A DNA stretch of 64,000 bases from Flavobacterium sp. ACN6 (GTDB taxonomy: Bacteria; Bacteroidota; Bacteroidia; Flavobacteriales; Flavobacteriaceae): the NCBI RefSeq assembly GCF_002304005.1, contig NZ_MRCQ01000001.1, positions 600,579 through 664,578 on the forward strand. The letters are read 5' to 3'. A program made the position numbers and the translations under genes. The notes under the pieces were generated by a model, which did no database searches, was not told where the DNA came from, and saw only the letters and a program-made list of their open reading frames with translations. Positions 8,290-16,613 of the stretch are shown in pieces; within the stretch, counting starts at the first letter, position 1, and each line of letters opens with the position of its first letter.

Positions 8290-9606
8290 ATGAAAACAAA
8301 GCTTATAGTATTGGCACTTCTGCTGCCTTGCTCCTTTCTTTTTGCTCAAAATTATTTTATGAGTTCACCCGAAGGATTTGGAGCTTCAGCAACTGGCGGA
8401 GGAAGTACATCTCCAGTAACAGTGTCTACTTACGCTGATTTAACAGCAAAATTAAAATTAACTACTCCGCAAGTCATTTTGGTTTCGGGAACTATTACTT
8501 GTTCATACACGAGTTTATTGGTAAATAATAAAACCCTTATCGGACTTCCTGGCGCTCGACTAGTAAATCTGGATCAGACTGCAGCAGGTTCTGGAATTTT
8601 AAATTTGAAACCTGGTTCTAGTAATATTATCATTAGGAATTTAATTTTTGAAGGACCGGGCGCGTACGATGTTGACGGACATGATAATTTAACTTCTGAA
8701 GCCACAAATATCTGGGTTGATCACTGCGAATTTCAAGACGGAATGGATGGTAATTTTGATAACAAAGGCACGGCAGATAATGTAACTATTTCTTGGTGTA
8801 AATTTATTTATTTGAAAGCTCCAAAATCTGGCGGATCCGGCGGTGCAGACGATCATCGATTTACAAATCTTGTGGGTTCTTCTAAAACAGATGCTCCTGC
8901 TGATGGTCATTACAGCATTACTTTTAAAAATTGTTATTGGGCAGAAGGCTGTCGTGAAAGAATGCCGAGAGCAAGAAATGCAGAACTTCATATTTTAAAC
9001 TGCTATTATAATACTTCCGTTTCTGGTTCGCTGGCAATTGGATTGGGAGGCGGAAATAATAACACAACTTGTTATGTTGAAGGAACTGATTTTGCTAAAA
9101 TTGGAACTGCTTTTAAAAATTACGTTAGTACAGATGGCGGAACAATTGGAGTCGCTTTCACAGATTGTCTAAATGCTCCTGCAAATTCTGGAACTGCTGT
9201 TACGAAACCGTCTTATACCTATAATGTTTTAGCTATTGCAAATGTTGCGGGATTCGTGTCTAATTCTTCTTGCGGAGCTGGAGCAACGCTTCAGGTTACT
9301 GCTCAAGGCGCTTTGTCAAAGAGCTGTAACAATTTAGGATTGAATGATAACACAAACAATCTCGAACTTAAATATTATCCATCGGTTATAAATCGTCTTT
9401 TAAACATAGATTTTTCAAGTTCTGATAATGGACTGGCTCAGGTTAATTTATTTTCTTCTAATGGTGCAAAAGTATATACACATTCTGAAAGTATTTCTCC
9501 TGATGAAAAATTAGAATTGAATGTTGGAAATCTCGCTAAAGGTTTTTACGTGTGTAAAGTGCAACTAGAAAACAGAAGCAAAACTTTTAAGCTTGTAAAG
9601 AACTAA
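8290..9606 (+). CDS. Secreted pectate lyase (PL1-type) with T9SS type A sorting domain
   Basis: 438 residues. Signal peptide at about 1-19 (cleavage near FLFAQ-N). Residues 20-340 form a parallel beta-helix with pectate-lyase signatures: ATNIWVDHCEF, DGNFDNKGTADNVTISWCKF and ERMPRARNAELHILNCYY. It should cleave polygalacturonate outside the cell by beta-elimination. The last 75 residues (KYYPSVINRLLNIDFSS through GFYVCKVQLENRSKTFKLVKN) are a type A T9SS C-terminal domain, so it is exported by type IX secretion. Single-gene unit with a promoter, a LacI-like operator and a terminator shared with argH. No other polysaccharide-utilisation gene is adjacent. Confidence 0.9.
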   Translation: MKTKLIVLALLLPCSFLFAQNYFMSSPEGFGASATGGGSTSPVTVSTYADLTAKLKLTTPQVILVSGTITCSYTSLLVNNKTLIGLPGARLVNLDQTAAGSGILNLKPGSSNIIIRNLIFEGPGAYDVDGHDNLTSEATNIWVDHCEFQDGMDGNFDNKGTADNVTISWCKFIYLKAPKSGGSGGADDHRFTNLVGSSKTDAPADGHYSITFKNCYWAEGCRERMPRARNAELHILNCYYNTSVSGSLAIGLGGGNNNTTCYVEGTDFAKIGTAFKNYVSTDGGTIGVAFTDCLNAPANSGTAVTKPSYTYNVLAIANVAGFVSNSSCGAGATLQVTAQGALSKSCNNLGLNDNTNNLELKYYPSVINRLLNIDFSSSDNGLAQVNLFSSNGAKVYTHSESISPDEKLELNVGNLAKGFYVCKVQLENRSKTFKLVKN

Positions 9607-9616
9607 ATTATTCCAT

Positions 9617-9653
9617 AAAAAAAAGGTCATTGAAACAAATCAATGACCTTTTT
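9617..9653. terminator. Bidirectional terminator between pectate lyase and argH
   Basis: AAGGTCATTG (9623-9632) and CAATGACCTT (9641-9650) form a perfect 10-bp stem flanked by A and T runs, so it can stop transcription from both sides. It ends the pectate lyase transcript and the ten-gene arginine operon. Confidence 0.85.
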
Positions 9654-9687
9654 GCATTTTACATCTTACTTTTCACAATTTACAATA

Positions 9688-10968
9688 TTAAAAAGCTGCT
9701 TTCATTTTATCTTTAATTGCATCTAAACATAAATTATTGATACTTCCTTCATGTGTATGTTTTGTTTCTTTTGGAGATTTATATGTTCCTGCCTCCAACT
9801 GTTCAGCAACGGCTTTGTAAGCATCTCTAAAAGGCATTCCTTCTACTACCATTTCGTTTAAAGTATCTACCGTGAACAAATAATCGTATTTTTTATCTTC
9901 TAAAATATGATCTTTAACCGTAATATCTTTGATAGAAAATATTGCAATATCCAAACAAGCTTTAAGATTTTGAATTGCAGGAAACAAACCTTCTTTTAAA
10001 AGCTGTAAATCTCTGTGGTAACCGCTTGGTAAATTATTGGTAATTAAAGTAATTTCATAAGGAAGCGCTTGAATTTTATTGCATTTCCCTCTGATTAATT
10101 CGAATACATCTGGATTCTTTTTATGAGGCATAATGCTTGAACCTGTTGTAAGATGCGCCGGAAGCCCAATAAAATCAAAGTTTTGGCTCATATACAAACA
10201 AACGTCCATCGCAAATTTTGATAAAGTTCCTGCAACGCTTGTCATCGCAAAAGCAACGGTTTTCTCCGCTTTTCCACGGCTCATTTGTGCCGCAACAGCG
10301 TTGTATTTCAACGTTTCAAATCCTAATTCTTTTGTTGTAAATGTTCTATTGATTGGAAACGAACTTCCGTAACCTGCAGCAGAGCCTAACGGATTCTGAT
10401 CTACAATTTTTGAAGCTGCGTTTAACATGGTGACATCATCAATTAAACTTTCAGCGTAAGCAGAAAACCACATTCCGAATGACGATGGCATTGCGATTTG
10501 CAAATGCGTATAACCCGGCAATAAAACGTTTTGGTGTTTCTCTGCAGATTCCATTAACAAGTCAAACAATGTTTTCACTTGCTCTTTTATAGCTTTTAAT
10601 TCGTCTTTTAAATACAAATGAACGTCAACTAAAACCTGATCATTACGTGAACGCGCAGTGTGGATTTTCTTTCCTGCATCACCTAGTTTTTCAGTTAGCA
10701 GATATTCGATTTTAGAATGTACATCTTCGAAACTGTCTTCGATTTCGAAATTTCCAACTACAATATCAGCGATAATATCGTTTAATGCATCAACTAAAGA
10801 AGTTGTTTCTTCCTCAGTTAATAAACCAATCTGACCTAACATTTTGGCGTGTGCAATAGAGCCTAAAGCATCGTATTTTGCCAGAACTAAATCCAGTTCA
10901 CGATCGTTTCCTACTGTGAACTGTTCGATTTGTTTGTCTGTTGGTATTCCTTTTTCCCAAAGTTTCAT
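9688..10968 (-). CDS. argH: Argininosuccinate lyase
   Basis: 426 residues, of the fumarase/aspartase superfamily. The signature loop GSSIMPHKKNPD lies near residue 275, with TARSRNDQV near residue 105. It splits argininosuccinate into arginine and fumarate, the last step of arginine synthesis. It is the last gene of the arg/pro operon, separated from argE by 139 bases holding an inverted repeat. Shorter than the roughly 460-residue E. coli enzyme, as in other Bacteroidota. Confidence 0.96.
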   Translation of the reverse strand: MKLWEKGIPTDKQIEQFTVGNDRELDLVLAKYDALGSIAHAKMLGQIGLLTEEETTSLVDALNDIIADIVVGNFEIEDSFEDVHSKIEYLLTEKLGDAGKKIHTARSRNDQVLVDVHLYLKDELKAIKEQVKTLFDLLMESAEKHQNVLLPGYTHLQIAMPSSFGMWFSAYAESLIDDVTMLNAASKIVDQNPLGSAAGYGSSFPINRTFTTKELGFETLKYNAVAAQMSRGKAEKTVAFAMTSVAGTLSKFAMDVCLYMSQNFDFIGLPAHLTTGSSIMPHKKNPDVFELIRGKCNKIQALPYEITLITNNLPSGYHRDLQLLKEGLFPAIQNLKACLDIAIFSIKDITVKDHILEDKKYDYLFTVDTLNEMVVEGMPFRDAYKAVAEQLEAGTYKSPKETKHTHEGSINNLCLDAIKDKMKAAF

Positions 10969-10985
10969 AGGTTATGTTTTTTTTT

Positions 10986-11094
10986 CGCCACGAAATCACG
11001 AATTATTTTTTCAAATCTTTTCGTTTTTTTTTCGAATTAATTCGAATTAATATCTGATTTAGATAGTAAAAAATTAATTTGTGAATTCGTGGCG
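10986..11094. repeat. GCCACGAA-family inverted repeat in the argH-argE spacer
   Basis: Arms at 10986-11008 and 11072-11094 (CGCCACGAAATCACGAATTA against the complement of AATTTGTGAATTCGTGGCG) match with a few differences across a 63-base centre. Members of the same family occur at 12301-12377 and 30941-30982. Confidence 0.65.
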
Positions 11095-11107
11095 GTTTTT
11101 CTTTTTC

Positions 11108-12178
11108 TTATAATTTAAAGAAATCTGTTAGTATTTTGATATACAAATCGACTCCCTCTTCTATTTCATTTACAAAAATAAATTCGTCTGCTGAATGGGA
11201 GCGTAATGTTTCTCCTGGTCCTAACTTTAAAGACTGACAGCTTAAAACAGACTGATCTGAAAGCGTTGGTGATCCGTAAGTTGTCCTTCCTAAAGCGAGT
11301 CCGGCTTGAACCAAACCATGCGCGACTGGAATAGACGATGCATTTAAATGCATTGATCTTGGCGTTACTTCGGCATTTACGTTTTCTTTTACTACTTCCA
11401 GAATTTCGGCATTGGTGTAGCGATCTGTTACACGAATATCAACAACCAAATCGCATTCTGACGGCACTACATTATGCTGTTTTCCAGCGCTGATCTGCGT
11501 TACGGTCATTTTTACGGGACCTAAAACGTCTGAGATTTTATCGAATTTATAGTTTTTAAACCATTCCATTACAGGAATTGATTTGTATAATGAATTATCA
11601 TCGTTTTGATGTGCTGCATGGCTTGCAGTTCCTTTTACTTTTACATCCAAAACTAATAAACCTTTCTCAGCTACTGCCAGTTGCATTAAAGTTGGTTCTC
11701 CAACAATAGCACAATCTAATTCTGGTAAATGTTTTAAAACGCTGTTTAAACCGTTTTTTCCGCTGCTTTCTTCTTCGGCGGAAGCCACAATTACAATATT
11801 ATGTGATAAATTTTGATTTTCGTAAAAATGTACAAACGTTGCCAAAAGTGAAACCAGACAGCCGCCCGCATCATTGCTTCCTAAACCAAATAATTTACCG
11901 TCTTTTTCGATCGCTTTGAACGGATCGTTGGTGTAAGCCTGATTCGGTTTTACAGTATCGTGATGTGAATTTAGTAAAAGTGTTGGTTTATTCTCGTCGA
12001 AATACTTATTGAAAGCCCACACATTATTGTTTTCTCTTTTGAAAGGAATCTCGTTTTGATTGAACCAGTTTTCTATTAAAAGTGCCGTTTGGTCTTCTTC
12101 ACTTGAAAATGAAGGCGTTTCAATCAGGCTTTTTAATAAACTAATTGCTTCCTGGGTAAGCGTTGCAATATTTTTCAT
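11108..12178 (-). CDS. argE: M20 deacylase of arginine synthesis (ArgE-type)
   Basis: 356 residues from the ATG at 12176-12178; the longer frame to 12214 reads through repeat sequence from a weak start and is rejected. M20 metallopeptidase residues are visible: SHHDTVKP, GSNDAGG, SAEEESSG, GEPT and a late LRSHSADEF histidine. It should remove the N-acyl group (acetyl or succinyl) from ornithine or citrulline. Because the neighbouring carbamoyltransferase acts on an N-acyl-ornithine, the likely substrate is N-acylcitrulline. Long repeat-filled spacers flank it on both sides. Confidence 0.88.
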   Translation of the reverse strand: MKNIATLTQEAISLLKSLIETPSFSSEEDQTALLIENWFNQNEIPFKRENNNVWAFNKYFDENKPTLLLNSHHDTVKPNQAYTNDPFKAIEKDGKLFGLGSNDAGGCLVSLLATFVHFYENQNLSHNIVIVASAEEESSGKNGLNSVLKHLPELDCAIVGEPTLMQLAVAEKGLLVLDVKVKGTASHAAHQNDDNSLYKSIPVMEWFKNYKFDKISDVLGPVKMTVTQISAGKQHNVVPSECDLVVDIRVTDRYTNAEILEVVKENVNAEVTPRSMHLNASSIPVAHGLVQAGLALGRTTYGSPTLSDQSVLSCQSLKLGPGETLRSHSADEFIFVNEIEEGVDLYIKILTDFFKL

Positions 12179-12190
12179 AGTTATGGTTTC

Positions 12191-12220
12191 TTTGCCGCGA
12201 AGGCACGAAGTCACAAAGTT
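12191..12220. repeat. Half-element of the GCCACGAAG repeat
   Basis: The stretch beginning TTGCCGCGAAGGCACGAAGT is a single arm of the family seen with both arms at 12301-12377. A similar lone arm lies at 15063-15117 (GCCACGAAGGCGCTAAGGC). Confidence 0.4.
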
Positions 12221-12300
12221 TTTAATTAATCTGTGACAATTTTAATTTGCGCAAATTTCTTAAATTAATATTTAAAATGACTAGCGCAATTCTATTTTTT

Positions 12301-12377
12301 TTGCCACGAATTACACGAATTTGCACTAATTTCTTTATTCAAATTTAATTCGTAAAAATTCGTGTAATTCGTGGCAA
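12301..12377. repeat. GCCACGAATT-family inverted repeat in the argE-argB spacer
   Basis: The arms at 12301-12321 and 12357-12377 are perfect 21-base complements (TTGCCACGAATTACACGAAT plus T) around a 35-base centre. The element sits 5 bases after the argB stop codon, so it may also act as RNA structure or a transcription brake inside the operon. Confidence 0.75.
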
Positions 12378-12382
12378 CCTTT

Positions 12383-13156
12383 TTATAATGTAATCGTTGT
12401 ATGCAAAACATCTGGATTTTGCAACATCTTGTGATGCCCAATCTTGATTTTCTGAACACCTCTTGACAAGCTATTGAAGCAATTATCTAATTTTGGAATC
12501 ATTCCGGAATGGATTACTTTTTCCTCTTTTAATTTATTATATAAAGCTTCGTTAATTTCTGTAATTACAGATGAATCATCTTCAGAATCTTGTAAAACAC
12601 CTTGTTTTTCAAAACAGTAAGTTAATGTAACATCAAAAACTTCTGATAAGGCAATTGACAATTCGCTTGCAATCGTATCGGCATTTGTATTTAACAATTG
12701 ACCATTTTTGTCGTGTGTAATGGCACAGAAAACGGGAACGATTCCAGTTTCCAACAAAGTGGCTAATAATTTAGTATTGACTTGCTTAACATCGCCCACA
12801 AATCCGTAATCGATTGTTGGATGATTTCTTTTTACCGACTGAATCAAATTGCCATCAGCTCCGGAAAATCCCATTGCATTATTGTCTTTCGCCTGCAGCT
12901 GCGCCACAACATTTTTATTAATTTCTCCTGCATAAATCATCACGACAACATCAAGCATCGGAGCATCGGTGATTCGGCGTCCGTCAATCATTTGAGGAGT
13001 CAAACCAATACTTTGCGCCATTTTAGTCGCCGATTTTCCACCGCCGTGAACTAAAACTTTATAACCGCTGATTTTAGAAAAATCGGTTAAGAATTGTTCT
13101 AATTCTGCTGGGTTGTCGATGATGTTTCCACCTATTTTTATTACTGATACGTTCAT
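12383..13156 (-). CDS. argB: N-acylglutamate kinase
   Basis: 257 residues from the ATG at 13154-13156; a TTG three codons upstream is the weaker choice. Amino-acid kinase fold: KIGGNI near residue 7, VHGGGKSA near 37, and a late nucleotide-binding segment (HSGMIPKLDNC). It phosphorylates N-acetyl- or N-succinylglutamate, the second step of arginine synthesis. It lies between argE and the carbamoyltransferase gene. Confidence 0.93.
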   Translation of the reverse strand: MNVSVIKIGGNIIDNPAELEQFLTDFSKISGYKVLVHGGGKSATKMAQSIGLTPQMIDGRRITDAPMLDVVVMIYAGEINKNVVAQLQAKDNNAMGFSGADGNLIQSVKRNHPTIDYGFVGDVKQVNTKLLATLLETGIVPVFCAITHDKNGQLLNTNADTIASELSIALSEVFDVTLTYCFEKQGVLQDSEDDSSVITEINEALYNKLKEEKVIHSGMIPKLDNCFNSLSRGVQKIKIGHHKMLQNPDVLHTTITL

Positions 13157-13159
13157 TTC

Positions 13160-13255
13160 TTTCAAGGTTCAAAGGGACAAAGGTTCAGAGGAACAAAGTT
13201 TTTTCTCAAGGCTGTAAAACCTTTGAACCTTTGCCACTTTGAGCCTTTGCACCTA
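13160..13255. repeat. AAAGGTTCAAAG repeat in the argB-carbamoyltransferase spacer
   Basis: The left half holds AAGGTTCAAAGG and CAAAGGTTCA. The right half holds the complements CCTTTGAACCTTTG and CTTTGAGCCTTTG. Together they form an imperfect inverted repeat of about 35-base arms filling the 100-base spacer. It is unrelated in sequence to the other spacer repeats of this operon. Confidence 0.55.
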
Positions 13256-13258
13256 AAT

Positions 13259-14206
13259 TTACAATTTCTTCAGAATTTTTTGTAAAACTAATTGTGCAGA
13301 ATATGTTCTGTTATTCGCTTGTTCTATTACGATTGAATTTTCGCCATCTAAAACTTCGTCGCTTACAATTACATTACGACGAACTGGAAGACAGTGCATG
13401 AATTTTCCGTTGTTGGTTAAAGCCATTTTTTCGGCAGTAACGGTCCAATTTGAATCGCTGTTGGTCACTTTTCCGTAATCGTTGAAGTTACTCCAGTTTT
13501 TTACGTAAACGAAATCGGCATTTTCGAAAGCTTTATCTTGATTGTATTCAATTGTGCAGTCTTTTGTGATTTCTGGACTTAGTTCGTAACCTTCTGGATG
13601 CGTGATTACAAAATCCATATTTTTTTGCAGCTGCATCATTTCTACAAATGAATTGGCTACGGCCTGAGGCAAAGCTTTTGGATGAGGCGCCCAAGAAAGC
13701 ACTACTTTTGGTTTATGCTTGGTTTTGAATTCTTCCATCGTAATAGCATCTGCTAAAGACTGCAATGGATGACGAACAGCACTTTCCATGTTGACAATTG
13801 GAACTGTAGCGTATTTCAAAAATCCTGAAAGAACGGTTTCAGCATAATCTTTTTCCTTATCTACTAAACCTGCAAAAGCACGAATTGCGATAATATCACA
13901 ATATTGAGAAACCACTTCTGCAGCTTCTTTGATATGTTCTGAAGCGCCAGAATTCATAACCGCTCCGTCTTCGAACTCCAAAGTCCAGCCTTCGTTGGTA
14001 AAATTCATTACCATAACGTTCATTCCTAAGTTTAAAGCGGCTTTTTGAGTACTCAAACGCGTTCTTAAACTTGGATTGAAGAATAACATTCCAAGAGTCT
14101 TATTCTTTCCTAAACTTTGATTTTTAAGCGGATTTTTTTTGATTTTTAATGCGCCTTTTACCCATTTTGATAATGAGTTAATGTCTTTTATTGAAATATA
14201 GTTCAT
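13259..14206 (-). CDS. argF': N-acylornithine carbamoyltransferase (N-succinylornithine type)
   Basis: 315 residues. The carbamoyl-phosphate motif is SLRTR at 46-50 and the catalytic HCLPVRRN is at 271-278. Over its whole length it follows the Bacteroides SOTCase/Xanthomonas AOTCase branch rather than classical OTCase. At the position that sets acyl specificity (Glu92 in Xanthomonas AOTCase, Pro90 in B. fragilis SOTCase) this protein has Ser89. At the site of the Xanthomonas carboxylated Lys302 it has Ile280, as in SOTCase. I therefore favour N-succinylornithine as substrate but cannot decide. Member of the arg/pro operon. Confidence 0.9.
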   Translation of the reverse strand: MNYISIKDINSLSKWVKGALKIKKNPLKNQSLGKNKTLGMLFFNPSLRTRLSTQKAALNLGMNVMVMNFTNEGWTLEFEDGAVMNSGASEHIKEAAEVVSQYCDIIAIRAFAGLVDKEKDYAETVLSGFLKYATVPIVNMESAVRHPLQSLADAITMEEFKTKHKPKVVLSWAPHPKALPQAVANSFVEMMQLQKNMDFVITHPEGYELSPEITKDCTIEYNQDKAFENADFVYVKNWSNFNDYGKVTNSDSNWTVTAEKMALTNNGKFMHCLPVRRNVIVSDEVLDGENSIVIEQANNRTYSAQLVLQKILKKL

Positions 14207-14222
14207 TTTTTTTTGTTTAATC

Positions 14223-14286
14223 GTTTATTTGTTTAACTGTTTATTTGATCAATCGATTAACCGAATTAACGATTAAACAAATAAAC
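14223..14286. repeat. GTTTAATCG inverted repeat, copy 1
   Basis: GTTTATTTGTTTAA (14223-14236) is perfectly complementary to TTAAACAAATAAAC (14273-14286). The inner part carries AATCGATTAACCGAATTAAC. A close relative with the same inner part lies in the argD-argC spacer at 17764-17818. Confidence 0.65.
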
Positions 14287-14289
14287 ATT

Positions 14290-15051
14290 CTACACAATTT
14301 TAGTAAAAGGTATTTCGTCTTTTAATGCTTTTAAAATAAAATTATCATTTAATCCATTTACGATCCAAGTTTCAATATTCGCTGCTTTTGCTATTCCAGC
14401 AGCTTCTATTTTGGATTGCATTCCTCCTGTTCCGTGTGATGATTTTGATTCGCCAATTTCTTTTTCCAAAGTTTTTAAATCATTTACCAATTTGATCGTT
14501 TCAGGAATTTCATCGTGAATTGAATCTTTCGTGTAAATTCCGTTTGTATTAGTGGCAATTATCAGAATATCAACATTTAAAAGAACGGCTGTTAAAGCGG
14601 CTAATTTATCATTATCGCCAAACCGAATTTCATCTGTGGCAACGGTATCATTTTCGTTGATAATCGGAATGTAATTGTTTTCGACCAAAACGTTTATTGT
14701 GTTGACAATATTTACTTTCGACTGTTGTTTTTCAAAATCTGAATAAGACAATAAACATTGCGATGTCAATAATCCTAAATCGCTGAAATTTTCATGGAAA
14801 ATCCGCATTAAATGAGGCTGGCCAATTGAGGCTAAGGCTTGTTTCAATGCAATTTCTTTTCCTTTACTTTCCAGCTTTACAAATTGTTTTGCCGCCGCGA
14901 TGGCTCCAGAACTTACAATTACAAATTCGTAATCTTTGTTTAAAGCTGCAATCTGCATTCCGAGGTCTTCAATCTTTCCCCGCGAAATATGATTGGTTTC
15001 TTTGGTTAAAGTATTACTTCCTATTTTTAATAAAATCCGTTTTTTTGCCAT
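14290..15051 (-). CDS. proB: Glutamate 5-kinase, short form without PUA domain
   Basis: 253 residues from the ATG at 15049-15051; an in-frame GTG at 15069 would add six residues. Amino-acid kinase fold with LLKIGSNTLT near residue 5, IVSSGAIAAAK near 50, INENDTVA near 135 and SHGTGGMQSKIEAA near 210. The C-terminal PUA domain of the E. coli enzyme (367 residues) is absent. It makes glutamyl-5-phosphate for proline, the substrate of the neighbouring proA. Its place inside the arginine operon implies joint control of the two glutamate-derived pathways. Confidence 0.92.
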   Translation of the reverse strand: MAKKRILLKIGSNTLTKETNHISRGKIEDLGMQIAALNKDYEFVIVSSGAIAAAKQFVKLESKGKEIALKQALASIGQPHLMRIFHENFSDLGLLTSQCLLSYSDFEKQQSKVNIVNTINVLVENNYIPIINENDTVATDEIRFGDNDKLAALTAVLLNVDILIIATNTNGIYTKDSIHDEIPETIKLVNDLKTLEKEIGESKSSHGTGGMQSKIEAAGIAKAANIETWIVNGLNDNFILKALKDEIPFTKIV

Positions 15052-15269
15052 GTCTTTTATTTTTGCCACGAAGGCGCTAAGGCACTAAGTCATTTTTAGC
15101 GCAAAGGGCGCAAGGTTTTTTTATTGTTTGTGTTTACAAATGATAAGTTGCAAAGCTTTGTCTTTAAATAAATTCCAAATTTTATCCCGAAGCCTCGGGA
15201 CCAAATTCCAATAATCTGAAATCAAAAATCGTTAATAATCAATCTAAAATCTACACTCTAAAATCTAAA
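15052..15269. repeat. proB-proA spacer with lone repeat arm and TCTAAAA-periodic sequence
   Basis: 218 bases without a gene. 15063-15117 carries a GCCACGAAGGCGCTAAGGC arm followed by TTTTTAGCGCAAAGGGCGC. Bases 15210-15268 are a degenerate run of AATCTAAAATC-type units (period about 7-14), also seen at 35993-36025. Confidence 0.45.
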
Positions 15270-16463
15270 TTATCTTATCTGCCCTTCTCCGTATACATAC
15301 CATTTATTTGTAACCAAATGCTGTAAACCAATTGGTCCGCGCTGATGCAATTTATCTGTACTTATCGCTAATTCACCACCTAAACCAAATTGTCCACCGT
15401 CTGTAAAACGGGTTGAAGCATTTTGGTAAACTGCTGCTGCATCTACGGCATCCATAAATTCTTGTGCAGCTTTATCATCTTTTGTAATAATTACTGCCGA
15501 ATGCCCGCCGCAATATTTATTAATTTTTTCAATTGCATTTTCCTCAGAATCAATTGTTCCGATTACGATTTTATAATCTAAAAACTCTTCGTACCAAATA
15601 TTTTCATTTTGAAGTGTTTCTGTATCTTCAAAATTCTCAAGAGATTTATCAACGATTACTTCAACTTTATGTTCTTTTAATTCTTCAATTAAAATAGCCG
15701 TAAATCCTTCAAAATTTGGCAGTTTAGAATCGATTAAAACTTTATCAACTGCATTACAAGCCGAGATTTTAGATGTTTTGGCATTCAAAATTATTTTTAA
15801 AGCCAAATCTGTATCAGCATCTTTATGAACGTATACAAAATTATTGCCACGTCCGCTTACTATAACTGGGCAGGTTGCGTGTGCTTTTACAAACTCAATT
15901 AGTTTTTCTCCTCCTCTTGGAACAATTAAATCTACTTTTTGAGTTGGTTTTTCTAAGAAAGCCTGAGTTTCTGCACGATTAAAATTTAAATATTCAACCC
16001 AGTCTTTTAAAACTCCGTTTTCTTCTAAAGCTTTGTGCCAAAGACTCACAATCTTTAAATTTGATTGTAAAGATTCTTTTCCACCTTTTAATAAAATCTT
16101 ATTTCCAGATTTAAAAGCAATTCCGCCCGCTTCAATTGTAACGTCTGGGCGAGATTCGTAAATAATTAAGATCGTTCCGAAAGCTGCAGTCTTATTTATA
16201 ACTTTTATTCCATTATCATGTGTAAAATGAAAACGCTCAACGCCAACCGGATCTTCCTGAGAAGCCAATTGATTCAATGATAAAATCATCTCATCGACTT
16301 TTTTATCATCTACTTTTAAACGTTCTTCCATCGCTAAATCTGAACCGTCGTAATAGGCAAGATCTTCCTGATTTGTTAAGATAATCTCATTCCGCTCCTG
16401 CTCGACCAGCTTTGCCATAGTTCGCAAAACCGCATTGCGTTTTTCAATTGATAATGGATTCAT
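15270..16463 (-). CDS. proA: Glutamate-5-semialdehyde dehydrogenase
   Basis: 397 residues, aldehyde-dehydrogenase fold. The cysteine region KTSKISACNAVDKVLI near residue 235 holds the catalytic Cys. FGTILIIYESRPDVTIEAGG and GNKILLKGGKE are family motifs. It reduces glutamyl-5-phosphate to the semialdehyde for proline synthesis and partners proB, which follows. The 150-base spacer upstream (towards argD) holds two perfect palindromes. Confidence 0.95.
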   Translation of the reverse strand: MNPLSIEKRNAVLRTMAKLVEQERNEIILTNQEDLAYYDGSDLAMEERLKVDDKKVDEMILSLNQLASQEDPVGVERFHFTHDNGIKVINKTAAFGTILIIYESRPDVTIEAGGIAFKSGNKILLKGGKESLQSNLKIVSLWHKALEENGVLKDWVEYLNFNRAETQAFLEKPTQKVDLIVPRGGEKLIEFVKAHATCPVIVSGRGNNFVYVHKDADTDLALKIILNAKTSKISACNAVDKVLIDSKLPNFEGFTAILIEELKEHKVEVIVDKSLENFEDTETLQNENIWYEEFLDYKIVIGTIDSEENAIEKINKYCGGHSAVIITKDDKAAQEFMDAVDAAAVYQNASTRFTDGGQFGLGGELAISTDKLHQRGPIGLQHLVTNKWYVYGEGQIR

Positions 16464-16520
16464 AATTTCTAGTTGGTTGGTTGTTTTTTGGTTGTTTCTT
16501 TTTATCGAAACTTATTGATA

Positions 16521-16547
16521 CCTAACAGGTTTTGGAAACCTGTTAGG
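16521..16547. repeat. CCT-NNNN-GGTTT palindrome
   Basis: CCTAACAGGTTT, loop TGG, AAACCTGTTAGG: a perfect 12-bp stem. It has the same architecture as the palindromes at 16568-16600 and 36787-36900 but a different core that is still self-complementary. Confidence 0.75.
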
Positions 16548-16567
16548 ATATTATACTTTGTGTTTCT

Positions 16568-16600
16568 AAACCTGACGGGTTTTAAAAACCCGTCAGGTTT
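16568..16600. repeat. CCT-NNNN-GGTTTT palindrome
   Basis: AAACCTGACGGGTTTT (16568-16583) and AAAACCCGTCAGGTTT (16585-16600) are perfect 16-base complements around one base. It is placed 13 bases after the argD stop codon. Confidence 0.75.
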
Positions 16601-16613
16601 AATGTAACGAGAA

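Noticed and set aside
12179..12382. Extra small gene in the argE-argB spacer
   Set aside because: The open frame there is repeat sequence made of complementary arms, with no initiation context.
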